Shown piece after piece: positions 8,972 to 16,007 of a stretch of 23,759 nucleotides of DNA (position 1 is its first letter; every line of letters starts with the position of its first letter). This DNA comes from CAZVXI01 sp964631295 (GTDB lineage: Bacteria; Planctomycetota; Phycisphaerae; Phycisphaerales; SM1A02), in NCBI GenBank assembly GCA_964631295.1, contig CAZVXI010000037.1, positions 1 to 23,759 on the forward strand. Reading direction: 5' to 3'. The position numbers were made by a program, and so were the translations under genes. Below the pieces are notes generated by a model that worked only from the letters and a program-made list of their open reading frames with translations, had not been told where the DNA came from and made no database searches.

Positions 8972-10967
8972 CCATGAGCAGATCACCCAGACCCACAACG
9001 CCGGAGTCGTCGATATCAGCCGGGCATGTGCACTCGCCCGGGTCCACCCCTGTATCCGTAACCTCAACACTCCAGGCGAACAGGCCTGCATCAACCGCCT
9101 GCTGCGGGAAGTCGAGCACGAGTTCCAGCTCCCAGACGCCCTCGCGTGGGAGCCCGTCGAACGCACTCAACAGATTGGCCGGCACATACGCCGGCGGCGA
9201 TTCGACAGGTTCGAACTGCCCGGTAGTTGAGCCAACGGATTGGATGTTCGGCCCGTCGCCTTCATCGTCGAGTTCGACTCGGTATCCGAGATTGTCAAAG
9301 CCGAAGGGATCGGGACCGGGCTGATTGATCAGCGTAACCGTCTGTCCTGCGTGATGCAGCCGAACGGTCAATGAACTGATGCGATAGTCAATATCCAGCG
9401 AGAAATTGACATCTGCGATGGTGCCGGAATCCTGGATGAACACCGTGTCAGTCACTGTGGTGTTCTGTTCAATCGGCAGCATCGGATCGTACGTTTGTCC
9501 ACCGGTGACCGTGTCGCTCACATCGCATTCATCCGGAATGCCGTTGCCGTTGCAATCATCGCTCGTTCCGTCGGCAATATCGCAGGAGTCGGGAACACCA
9601 TTGTCGTTACAGTCCGATTCGCAGTCGTCGGGGAGCCCGTCCGCGTCACAATCGGGATCACACTCATCCGGGACGCTGTTGTTATTGCAGTCGCTGCTGA
9701 AGTCGTTGAGAATATCACAGGGATCAGGCACGCCGTTGGCGTTGCAGTCATTAGTGGGAAAGCCAAGCGATTCCAGCCGGTCGATGAGCCATGTTTCATC
9801 TGCATTGTCGACATCGCCGTCGCCATCAAGATCAATCGGAGCAGCGAGCCAGTCGCACAGGTCGCTTGGATTGACATCAGCGTCGCCGTTCACATCGCCG
9901 GGGATGATCAGCGGCTCAAGCGGGCTGAGGTATTCAGCCGGCACCCCGAGTCCGATCTGCCGGTTCGTGTTAATTGCACCGACGCCAACGAGCGGTCCGC
10001 CGCCACGCGCATTGGATTCGATCAGCGAGCCAATCGTGAACACCTGATTCAGGTCATCAAAGTACACACTTGCCGCAGTAGCGCGATCACCGACGACGTC
10101 GCCGTTCTCATTGATGTCTTTGGCATTGTCAAAGCGGCTGATCGACCAGAGAATCTCCCACTCGGTTGTGAAGCGCGCTGCACCGTTGACAAAGAAACCA
10201 TTGCCGTCGGTGAACGTCCGTACGATCCGGGCCGAAACCCAGCCATGGTCGTTGATCGCCGAAATGTCGACGGTAGACGTTTGCGGCGGAAAGCCAAGAT
10301 CGGTGGAGTTGCCTTCGAGGTCACCCACATACTGCCCACCTGCGATCTCGTCGTTGTTGTTTATGTCGACCGGAATCGTCGGGAATATGATTGGCGAGAT
10401 GATCTGTGTGTTTACGTCAAATACGATCGGGGTGACTGTCGAGAAGAGCTGATCGTTCAGACGCGAAAAGCCTACGATCTTGCCTGCATTATTGACGCCA
10501 TTGGCCCATGAGATCGCGTCGCCGGGCAGTGGGCCGACTTGGCCGCTCTCGATAACCTGGCCGCTTGTGGTCGAGTAGATCCAGTACACACCAACGCCAT
10601 CCGGTTGGGTCGGCAGGAACGGATTGAAGCCCGCGACTCCGGAGATGATCACGTAACCAGACAAATCGCGATCCGATATGTCCGTCGCCCGCGCGTTCTC
10701 GAGCGAACCGACCTGCGGCAGCAGCACTGGGCCATGTTCGAAGGTATACAGCAACGCATGCGACATCAGGGTGCCAAGCTCATCTGTCACATCCACGACT
10801 CCCGCGGCATCGCCCTGCTCATTCATGGCGTTGATGGCGCTGAGTGCCGAATCAGGATTTACCTCCAGGCCAATCTGTCGTGCCAGATATTGTGGCGGGT
10901 TGTCGGCATGTGTCATTGCTGTGAGGCAAACGAGGCAGACGAGTGTGCTCAGTATTCGAACGAACAT
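8868..10967 (-). CDS. secreted HAF-like/dockerin/P-domain protein, function unknown
   Basis: An exported protein of 699 residues. It has a signal peptide (residues 1-~21, MFVRILSTLVCLVCLTAMTHA). An N-terminal region holds at least five irregular repeats of the type 'xxINxxGxIxG' (near 45, 158, 203, 237, 286), resembling HAF extracellular repeats. A dockerin-like EF-hand pair (GDVNGDADVN... and DLDGDGDVDN, 357-400) follows, then four or five DCNxNGxPDxCD calcium repeats (407-483). A proprotein-convertase P-domain-like jelly roll (~500-637) precedes a second dockerin-like module at the C-terminus (645-699). A TTG codon lies at 10979, but the ATG at 10967 is preferred because GGAGAAG lies just upstream. 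No catalytic domain is recognised. This style is very common in Phycisphaerae surface or secreted proteins; the C-terminal module may be an anchoring or sorting signal. Confidence 0.85.
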   Translation of the reverse strand: MFVRILSTLVCLVCLTAMTHADNPPQYLARQIGLEVNPDSALSAINAMNEQGDAAGVVDVTDELGTLMSHALLYTFEHGPVLLPQVGSLENARATDISDRDLSGYVIISGVAGFNPFLPTQPDGVGVYWIYSTTSGQVIESGQVGPLPGDAISWANGVNNAGKIVGFSRLNDQLFSTVTPIVFDVNTQIISPIIFPTIPVDINNNDEIAGGQYVGDLEGNSTDLGFPPQTSTVDISAINDHGWVSARIVRTFTDGNGFFVNGAARFTTEWEILWSISRFDNAKDINENGDVVGDRATAASVYFDDLNQVFTIGSLIESNARGGGPLVGVGAINTNRQIGLGVPAEYLSPLEPLIIPGDVNGDADVNPSDLCDWLAAPIDLDGDGDVDNADETWLIDRLESLGFPTNDCNANGVPDPCDILNDFSSDCNNNSVPDECDPDCDADGLPDDCESDCNDNGVPDSCDIADGTSDDCNGNGIPDECDVSDTVTGGQTYDPMLPIEQNTTVTDTVFIQDSGTIADVNFSLDIDYRISSLTVRLHHAGQTVTLINQPGPDPFGFDNLGYRVELDDEGDGPNIQSVGSTTGQFEPVESPPAYVPANLLSAFDGLPREGVWELELVLDFPQQAVDAGLFAWSVEVTDTGVDPGECTCPADIDDSGVVGLGDLLMVLSNWGGMDGDVNGDGTTGLSDLLQVLSAWGLCE

Positions 10968-11199
10968 GATCTTCTCCAAACCTTCATCGTGTCAGTCGTG
11001 ATTTTCGCATCCCCGCAACGGCACCGCGGTTCACCACCCCAGCGTTCGTGCGAGGCGATGGACAGCATCAAGCAGGGATGTCCTGAGTGGAGTCCGCCGC
11101 AGCGAGTCTTGATACAGCAAACTTCAAGAAATCGATGTCTGCGAAGTCTCTTGGTAGCTGGAATCGCCGGTTCAGCTGACGCATGAGAATCGCCATTTA
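10968..11199. other. Intergenic region upstream of the secreted-protein gene
   Basis: About 230 bases with no gene recognised on either strand. It should hold the promoter of the leftward secreted-protein gene, but I see no convincing -35/-10 pair. The only supported signal is the GGAGAAG ribosome site at about 10970-10976 (minus strand). Confidence 0.4.
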
Positions 11200-11330
11200 A
11201 CCAGTGCGTGCAACGTCAACGCGAACTCACTCACACAGCCCCCGTGCAGAGAGTACTTGGAGCAGGTCCGAAAAGCCTGTGGTTCCATCGCCGTCGACAT
11301 CACCATTCATGCCAACCCAGTTGCTGAGCA
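11200..11330. repeat. 131-bp direct repeat, copy 2
   Basis: Second copy of the 8841-8971 repeat, lying 2359 bases away in the same orientation just upstream of the intact gene. Identity ends abruptly at 11330, where unrelated sequence begins. Confidence 0.9.
11227..11330 (-). pseudogene. Truncated 3' remnant of a dockerin-protein paralogue
   Basis: Read leftwards, this encodes the last 34 residues of the C-terminal dockerin-like module (NGDVDGDGTTGFSDLLQVLS), ending at a TGA at the same place as in the intact gene. A Trp of the parent (LSAWGLCE) is Arg here. No upstream coding sequence continues the frame beyond 11330, and no start is present. It is best read as what remains of a tandem paralogue after deletion. 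Confidence 0.75.
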
Positions 11331-11493
11331 AGCGCCTGGGGTTCAGATGTACGTTCATCGGCGATTTGGTCTGCAGTCACCGGCGCAGGTATGTGCCTTT
11401 GCGGTAGCAACTGCAAGGTCCATGACGCAATCTACTCTGAGCTGCACGCGCGCGGATCATAATCGATGTCATCGCAGCTTCAGTGCTCCTGAC

Positions 11494-12147
11494 TCAACGT
11501 TCGAAGGCAGCAATGGCCTGCGCGAGCGACTGCTCGGTATTGGCGATGGATTGCTTCACTTCGGCCGCCTGTGTCGCTGCATCCGCGATCAGAGGTTCGG
11601 TGACCGCCAGTCCGCCGGTTGAAAGGTCATTGGCCAGCACCAGTTCGATGTCCTTGAGATTGGAGAGAAATGGCTGATAGTCGGCCTTGAGTTCATCCAG
11701 CATTCCGGCGAGTTGCTCGAGGACCGCTGCGAGCTGTTCGCGTCGCTGAGCAGAAATCTGTTTTGCCTGCTCGCTGCTGATATTTTCGAGTTCCGTCTGC
11801 CATTTCTCCAAATGATCATTCATGCGTACGCGCATGGCGGCTCGGCGAGCTCGCGCGCGATCAGCAGCCTTCTCCAGCCGCGCCAATTCGCTTCGGTAGC
11901 GGCTGAAAGCCTCCTCGAGATCGTACGGTTGGTCTGCTTCCTCGGCTGCCGGCGGTCGGAATCCCCGGAGCGATTCAATCACCGCATCGACCTGCTTCTC
12001 GCCGTTGTCGAGTTGCGCGCGCAGGTCAGCGACGCTGGCGGTCGCGGTATCCAGGCTCTTGGTCGGTGAACTCGAACAGGCACCCAGAAAAAGTGCTGCA
12101 CCGATCAGTAGACTTGCACTCAGTGTGATTCGTGATTGTTGTTGCAT
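11494..12147 (-). CDS. DUF2959-like lipoprotein
   Basis: A 217-residue protein with a lipoprotein signal peptide. It has charged MQQQSR, a hydrophobic stretch and lipobox FLGAC with the modified Cys at 24, followed by SSS. The rest is almost entirely alpha-helical and charged, with heptad-like patterns around residues 40-190 suggesting coiled coils. The overall pattern resembles the DUF2959 family of unknown function. The start at 12147 was chosen because it gives a canonical lipoprotein signal and follows an AGAGAA ribosome-site-like stretch. The frame continues upstream to 12321, but that extension is non-descript. Neighbours are unrelated remnants, so no role can be inferred. Confidence 0.75.
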   Translation of the reverse strand: MQQQSRITLSASLLIGAALFLGACSSSPTKSLDTATASVADLRAQLDNGEKQVDAVIESLRGFRPPAAEEADQPYDLEEAFSRYRSELARLEKAADRARARRAAMRVRMNDHLEKWQTELENISSEQAKQISAQRREQLAAVLEQLAGMLDELKADYQPFLSNLKDIELVLANDLSTGGLAVTEPLIADAATQAAEVKQSIANTEQSLAQAIAAFER

Positions 12148-12295
12148 GTTGTGTATTCTCTTTCGATTCAGCTCAACGATCATTGAAAGAACGAACCGCG
12201 TCTGTCGGCACAGCTCGGAAAATGGGTGCAGATTAAACAAGGAAGGAACCGCGTCAACGCGAACGGCACGGACTGCTAGACAACACCGCTGCGAA

Positions 12296-12541
12296 TTATA
12301 GCGTCTCCATGACCTTGTCAAGCGAGAAACTCTCCGCGTTCCGGCGTGGCGGGTATTCCATGAACGTTGCCGGGAACTTGCCGACGTACTGCTGAGCCAG
12401 CACGAGCCGATACGCCCGATCGATCATTCAGTCGTAGCACGTGTTCGAAGTCAACTGCACACGCTCAAAAGGGTCGCGTCGCAGGTTGAAGATGAGCGGC
12501 AGACGCAACTCGGTGAACGGCTCAGCTCAGATCTGCAACGG
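12296..12541 (-). pseudogene. C-terminal remnant of an arylsulfatase-type gene
   Basis: Read leftwards, the frame gives a well-preserved sulfatase C-terminus: EPFTELRLPLIFNLRRDPFE, then ERVQLTSNTCYD, DRAYRLVLAQQYVGKFPATF and SFSLDKVMETL, with stop TAA at 12296-12298. Two TGA codons interrupt it, at 12527-12529 and 12428-12430. Both are positions where family members as I recall them have Trp (TGG). The catalytic N-terminal two-thirds is absent. Beyond about 12541 the sequence changes to the putative transposase scrap, which suggests truncation by insertion. It is non-functional as read with the standard code. Confidence 0.75.
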
Positions 12542-12562
12542 GTCGACGCTGAGGCGTTCGGC

Positions 12563-12721
12563 GTGGTTAAGAGTGTGTTGAACAAGAAGACACCTCGATC
12601 CCTTTTCCGCGAGAAGGTTGGTCTCAAGACGATGCTCGAGCAGTTGCAGCATGCGATGGAGCAGGAGGTCGAGGATCATCTCGGGGTGGCAGAAGAGAAC
12701 ACCATCGGCTTCTCGGGCTGA
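12563..12721 (+). mobile_element. Possible IS256-family transposase N-terminal fragment
   Basis: An open frame of about 52 codons reads VVKSVLNKKTPRSLFREKV, then MLEQLQHAMEQEVEDHLGV, and stops at TGA 12719-12721. The helical segment 'LEQLQHAMEQEVEDHLG' resembles the start of IS256/mutator transposases, where a similar E/D-rich block precedes the catalytic domain. The rest of a transposase and any terminal inverted repeats are missing. The match is by memory of the family and is weak. Its position at the break of the sulfatase remnant supports a mobile-element scar. Confidence 0.35.
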
Positions 12722-12763
12722 AAGTCCTTATGTTGTGTGCGCAAGCGAGGGCACCGGCCAACT

Positions 12764-12788
12764 GCGATGCGATGCGATGCGATGCGAT
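12764..12788. repeat. GCGAT tandem repeat, five copies
   Basis: Five perfect head-to-tail copies of the pentamer GCGAT lie between the transposase scrap and the end of acr3. The unit is not a multiple of three and lies in no recognised gene. It may be a replication-slippage product at the island boundary. Confidence 0.85.
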
Positions 12789-12824
12789 GGCCGTGCTGGA
12801 CTCCTCGGAAATCAATGTCCAACT

Positions 12825-13919
12825 CTACTGCGTCGGCCGACCATAGAGGCGCCGGCCGAGCCAGAGCGACACGCTGACGAGTGAGATCAGGACCGGAACT
12901 TCGACGAGCGGCCCGACGACGGTGGCGAACGCCACGCCGGAGCCGATGCCAAACACGGAGATCGCCACGGCGATTGCCAACTCGAAGTTGTTGCCTGACG
13001 CAGTGAACGCCAGTGTTGCTGCGCGTTCGTAATCAGCCCCGACCTTCTTCGCCATGAGAAAGCTGACGAAGAACATGATCACGAAGTAGAGCGCGAGGGG
13101 AAGCGCAATCCGCAGAATGTCAAATGGCAACTCGACGATGGTGTCGCCCTTCAGACTGAACATGACGACGATGGTGAAAAGCAGCGCGAGCAGAGTGATT
13201 GGTCCAATGCGAGGGATGAAGACCTCGCTGTACCATGTCTCGCCCTTGATCGGCCGCAGGATGAACCGCGTGAGCATGCCGGCGAAGAACGGGATGCCGA
13301 GGTAGATCATCACGCTCTGAAAGATCTCACTGATGCTGACATCGACGACCGCGCCTTCCAATCCGAGCAGTGGCGGCAGATACGTGATGAAGACCCACGC
13401 ATAGATGCCGAAGAACAGCACTTGAAAGATGCTGTTGAATGCCACCAGGCCTGCGGCGTAGTCGCTGCTTCCCCGCGCGAGGTCATTCCACACGAGCACC
13501 ATCGCGATGCATCTCGCCAGACCAACCATGATCAGACCGATCATGTACTCCGGATGATCGGGCAGCAGGAGCACGGCAAGCGCGAACATCAGAACAGGAC
13601 CGATGATCCAGTTCTGGATCAGCGAGAGGGCGAGGATCTTCCAGTCGCGAAAGACCTCCGGCAGCTTCTCGTAGCGCACCTTCGCCAATGGCGGGTACAT
13701 CATGAGGATAAGACCGATCGCGATCGGTACATTCGTCGTGCCGATGGACACGCGATCAAGCGCCTCGCTGACGCCGGGCACAAACCGGCCGATCCCGACG
13801 CCGATCGCCATCGCGATAAAGATCCAGAGCGTCAGGTACCGATCGAGAAACGACAGTCGCTTCGGCGTTTGCATGCATGAAGCTGCATCAGCGGCAACGG
13901 AAGAGTTGGGGGTATCCAT
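12825..13919 (-). CDS. acr3: ACR3 family arsenite efflux transporter
   Basis: Acr3 exports As(III) from the cytoplasm using the membrane potential. The 364-residue protein has about ten membrane helices. It contains the essential Cys of the family in GLARCIAMVLVW (C137) and the conserved SGNNFELAIAV block (E313) in the late helices. The frame is open back to a GTG at 13976. The ATG at 13919 is preferred because AGGA lies eight bases upstream, and because that start falls just after the arsR stop (TGA 13933-13935) instead of overlapping it. The adjacent gene is arsR, so the pair is most likely one arsenite-inducible transcript. Here it would clear arsenite formed by the arrCABD enzyme encoded divergently. 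Confidence 0.95.
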   Translation of the reverse strand: MDTPNSSVAADAASCMQTPKRLSFLDRYLTLWIFIAMAIGVGIGRFVPGVSEALDRVSIGTTNVPIAIGLILMMYPPLAKVRYEKLPEVFRDWKILALSLIQNWIIGPVLMFALAVLLLPDHPEYMIGLIMVGLARCIAMVLVWNDLARGSSDYAAGLVAFNSIFQVLFFGIYAWVFITYLPPLLGLEGAVVDVSISEIFQSVMIYLGIPFFAGMLTRFILRPIKGETWYSEVFIPRIGPITLLALLFTIVVMFSLKGDTIVELPFDILRIALPLALYFVIMFFVSFLMAKKVGADYERAATLAFTASGNNFELAIAVAISVFGIGSGVAFATVVGPLVEVPVLISLVSVSLWLGRRLYGRPTQ

Positions 13920-13932
13920 GAGTGGGTCCTGA

Positions 13933-14337
13933 TCAAGTTGAATCGATTCGACTATTGATGGCACATTGTCCGCCACGTAAGGCGATCGAGTCTCTCCGCA
14001 TACAACAAGCGCCGCTCTTCTTCAGCCGCTCCAGCTCGCGCGCATCCTGCCGCAGTTGAGGCGTTTCGGCGAGGCAACACGACAGACATTCCAGAAGACG
14101 ATCGTGAAACGGCCCCGACGGCTCAGCGAGCCGGTAGAAGCACCAGTTCCCCTCGCGCTCGACTTCGACCAGACCCGTTCCTCGAAGGTACGCCAGATGC
14201 CGGGAGATGGTCGGCTGCGGGGCGCCGATGATCACAACGAGATCGCCGACGCACACCTCACCGTCGCGGAGGAGGTTCAGCAGCCGTAGCCGGGTACGGT
14301 CGGCGAAAGCCCGGAACATGTCATCAGGGTTGTTCAT
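13933..14337 (-). CDS. arsR: ArsR/SmtB family arsenite-responsive repressor
   Basis: A 134-residue winged-helix repressor with DNA-recognition helix APQPTISRHLAYLRGTGLVE (residues 39-58). The classical ELCVCDL metal site is only half present: E-V-C29-V-G-D-L, with Gly where the second Cys would be. Additional cysteines sit at C84, C87/C88, C111/C112 and C125. The C-terminal GACC pair suggests a relocated As(III) site, as known for C-terminal-site ArsR proteins such as that of Acidithiobacillus. Start ATG 14337 gives the normal family N-terminus; the frame extends upstream to 14547 but that part crosses the operator. It is followed after 13 bases by acr3. Confidence 0.92.
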   Translation of the reverse strand: MNNPDDMFRAFADRTRLRLLNLLRDGEVCVGDLVVIIGAPQPTISRHLAYLRGTGLVEVEREGNWCFYRLAEPSGPFHDRLLECLSCCLAETPQLRQDARELERLKKSGACCMRRDSIALRGGQCAINSRIDST

Positions 14338-14350
14338 GATCAAGGGCCAG

Positions 14351-14379
14351 ACTGTATTCGGATAAACGAATATGGTCAA
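14351..14379 (-). promoter_or_regulatory. arsR-acr3 promoter with ArsR operator in the spacer
   Basis: On the minus strand a -35 TTGACC (14374-14379) and -10 TACAGT (14351-14356) are separated by exactly 17 bases. The spacer is occupied by a perfect inverted repeat TATTCG-N6-CGAATA (14355-14372). A repressor bound there would exclude RNA polymerase, the standard ArsR arrangement. It ends 14 bases before the arsR ATG. Confidence 0.75.
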
Positions 14380-14482
14380 GCGGTCAGATGCGCCTCGGGC
14401 GGCGTGGTTTTCGCTGTGACCACCCTGAAAAGCGGCCTTGACTCGGCCCATTGGCCTCCAACAGGGAGACCGCCCTTTTTCG

Positions 14483-14524
14483 ATATAAAGATCATCTATT
14501 TTCTTGACAACTATATCAAGATTA
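14483..14524 (+). promoter_or_regulatory. Candidate Rrf2 operator / arr operon control region
   Basis: This AT-rich stretch lies directly in front of the Rrf2 gene. It contains ATATAAAGATCA (14483-14494) and ATATCAAGATTA (14513-14524), a direct repeat with two mismatches and exactly 30 bases apart, about three helical turns. It overlaps an inverted repeat CTTGA-N8-TCAAG (14503-14520) and a TTGACA hexamer (14504-14509) that could be a -35 box. No good -10 box is seen at 17 bases. Autoregulation by the Rrf2 protein is inference. Confidence 0.45.
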
Positions 14525-14565
14525 GTAGCATGAGGCCTCACATCCACTCGCAGGCAGCGCTCGAG

Positions 14566-15051
14566 ATGCTCTCACTGTCCCAGACAACCGGTTACGCAGT
14601 ACTCGCCCTGGCGTGCCTGAGCGACCAGGAAGGCGAGTGGACGCAGACCCAAGAGATCGCAGATCGCTCGGGCGTTCCCAAGCCGTATCTCTCGAAGATC
14701 CTCCATGCACTCGGCCAACACGGTCTGATCCGGACCAAGCGCGGCTACCAGGGGGGCTTCGCGCTGTCAGCCCCTTCGGACAAGATTTGTCTGCTCGATG
14801 TCGCCGAAGCGGTGCAAGGTGCGCGCTGGGCACCAAAGTGCATGCTCGGACTGGCAGAGTGCTCTGATGCGCGGGCATGTCCAATGCACGAGTTCTGGAT
14901 CAAAGAGCGCAAACGAATCGCGGACAAGCTCCGGCAGGTATCGCTCGCTGAAATGACAGACTTCGAACAGCGCGCTGGCTCGATCAAACTCTCGCACCGT
15001 GGCCAGTCATCACAACAGCACACCGGGGAAGGACGCGGAAAGGACCAGTGA
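14566..15051 (+). CDS. Rrf2 family Fe-S transcriptional regulator
   Basis: A 161-residue winged-helix protein starting MLSLSQTTGYAVLAL, the usual Rrf2 N-terminus, with recognition helix region SGVPKPYLSKILHALGQHGL. Three cysteines in KCMLGLAECSDARACP (spacing C-x6-C-x5-C) match the [2Fe-2S] ligand loop of IscR/NsrR/RsrR-type members, so it probably senses oxygen, NO or Fe-S status. An alternative ATG at 14530 adds 12 residues; neither has a clear ribosome site, so the family-typical start was chosen. Its stop overlaps the start of the NrfD-like gene, so it is the first gene of the molybdoenzyme operon and most likely its regulator. Confidence 0.88.
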   Translation: MLSLSQTTGYAVLALACLSDQEGEWTQTQEIADRSGVPKPYLSKILHALGQHGLIRTKRGYQGGFALSAPSDKICLLDVAEAVQGARWAPKCMLGLAECSDARACPMHEFWIKERKRIADKLRQVSLAEMTDFEQRAGSIKLSHRGQSSQQHTGEGRGKDQ

Positions 15052-16007
15052 TGAACGTTGAAATCATCTATGAAACACTCTCGGGCCCAAGATGGGACTG
15101 GCGCGTCGCTGCCGACTTGTTCTTCGGTGGCGCGGGGGTCGGGGCGTTTCTTGTCGCCGTCGGGGTCGACGAGTGGTTCAAGGGCAGGTACCGACGACTC
15201 TGCAGCACAGCGGCAGTTCTTGCACCGCTGTTGATCGCGGTCGGCCTTCTACTCTTGATGATGAAGCTGGGGCGGCCGTTCAACACATATCAGTCGCTCA
15301 TCAACATCAACGTCACCTCACCGCTCTGGTGGGGCAGCATCTTCCAGCCGTTGCTGGTTGGCGGCTGCATTATCTACGCGTGGATGTGGATTCGCCAATC
15401 TGAAGACGATCATGGCACGGCGCGTCGGTGGCTCGGGCGGGTGCTCACGCCACTGGCAGTCATAGTTGGTACCTACCACGGCCTGGTGCTTGGCGTCAAT
15501 GTGTCGCGACCGCTGTGGAACACGGGGCCCGCAGTCGTGGCGGCGATGCTCGCTTTCGCTTCGACGGGGATTGCCGCGGTGATGCTTGTGCACCTGATCC
15601 GGATGAAGATCGCGGGTCGTCTCAACAACCTCGAGCACATTGCACAGTTCCTCGACAACATGCGCGTGGTGCGCAATCTGCTGGTGACCGTGCTGGTGCT
15701 CCAGTTGGTCACTTTTGTACTGTGGTGGCTGAGTTTGAAGTTTGGCTCGCTGCGCGATCAGCAGGCACTTGCCGCTGCCAACGAACTCTATGGCCCAATG
15801 TTCTGGTGGCTTGGCATCGGGGTCGGGCTCATCCTGCCGCTCGCGATCGGCGCCTTCGCGGTGCTCAGAGGTGAGTCGGCACATCGCAGGCTCCAGCTTA
15901 CCACCATTGTCACCACCAGTGCTCTCATCCTTGTCGGTGGATTCTTTTTCCGTTTGGCCGTCGTGCTTGGTGGTCAAGCTGATCTCCCCATCCGCACTCT
16001 CTCATGA
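15051..16007 (+). CDS. arrC: NrfD/PsrC-type membrane anchor subunit of the molybdoenzyme (ArrC-like)
   Basis: A 318-residue integral membrane protein with about eight helices. The NrfD family signature LGRPFNTYQSL...SPLWWGS lies near residues 75-98. Members bind menaquinol/ubiquinol and pass electrons to a periplasmic ferredoxin subunit; no haem ligand motif is evident. ATG 15051 (TGATG overlap with the regulator) is preferred over GTG 15048 because GGAAAGGA at 15037-15044 sits six bases upstream. The stop overlaps the catalytic-subunit ATG. The arrC symbol rests on the neighbouring arrA; by itself the protein could serve any CISM-type enzyme. Confidence 0.85.
   Translation: MNVEIIYETLSGPRWDWRVAADLFFGGAGVGAFLVAVGVDEWFKGRYRRLCSTAAVLAPLLIAVGLLLLMMKLGRPFNTYQSLININVTSPLWWGSIFQPLLVGGCIIYAWMWIRQSEDDHGTARRWLGRVLTPLAVIVGTYHGLVLGVNVSRPLWNTGPAVVAAMLAFASTGIAAVMLVHLIRMKIAGRLNNLEHIAQFLDNMRVVRNLLVTVLVLQLVTFVLWWLSLKFGSLRDQQALAAANELYGPMFWWLGIGVGLILPLAIGAFAVLRGESAHRRLQLTTIVTTSALILVGGFFFRLAVVLGGQADLPIRTLS

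Noticed and set aside
12296..12541. TGA recoded as tryptophan
   Set aside because: TGA serves as a normal stop at many intact genes here (ccoNO, ccoP, ccoI, arsR), and the sulfatase piece also lacks its N-terminal part, so decay is simpler.
12764..12788. CRISPR array
   Set aside because: The pentamer repeats have no spacers, and no cas genes are present in the window.
14504..14519. FNR/DNR-type box (TTGAC ... ATCAA) before the Rrf2 gene
   Set aside because: The half-sites are separated by six bases instead of four, and the first half ends in C, so it does not fit the TTGAT-N4-ATCAA rule. I list it only as part of the Rrf2-type repeats.
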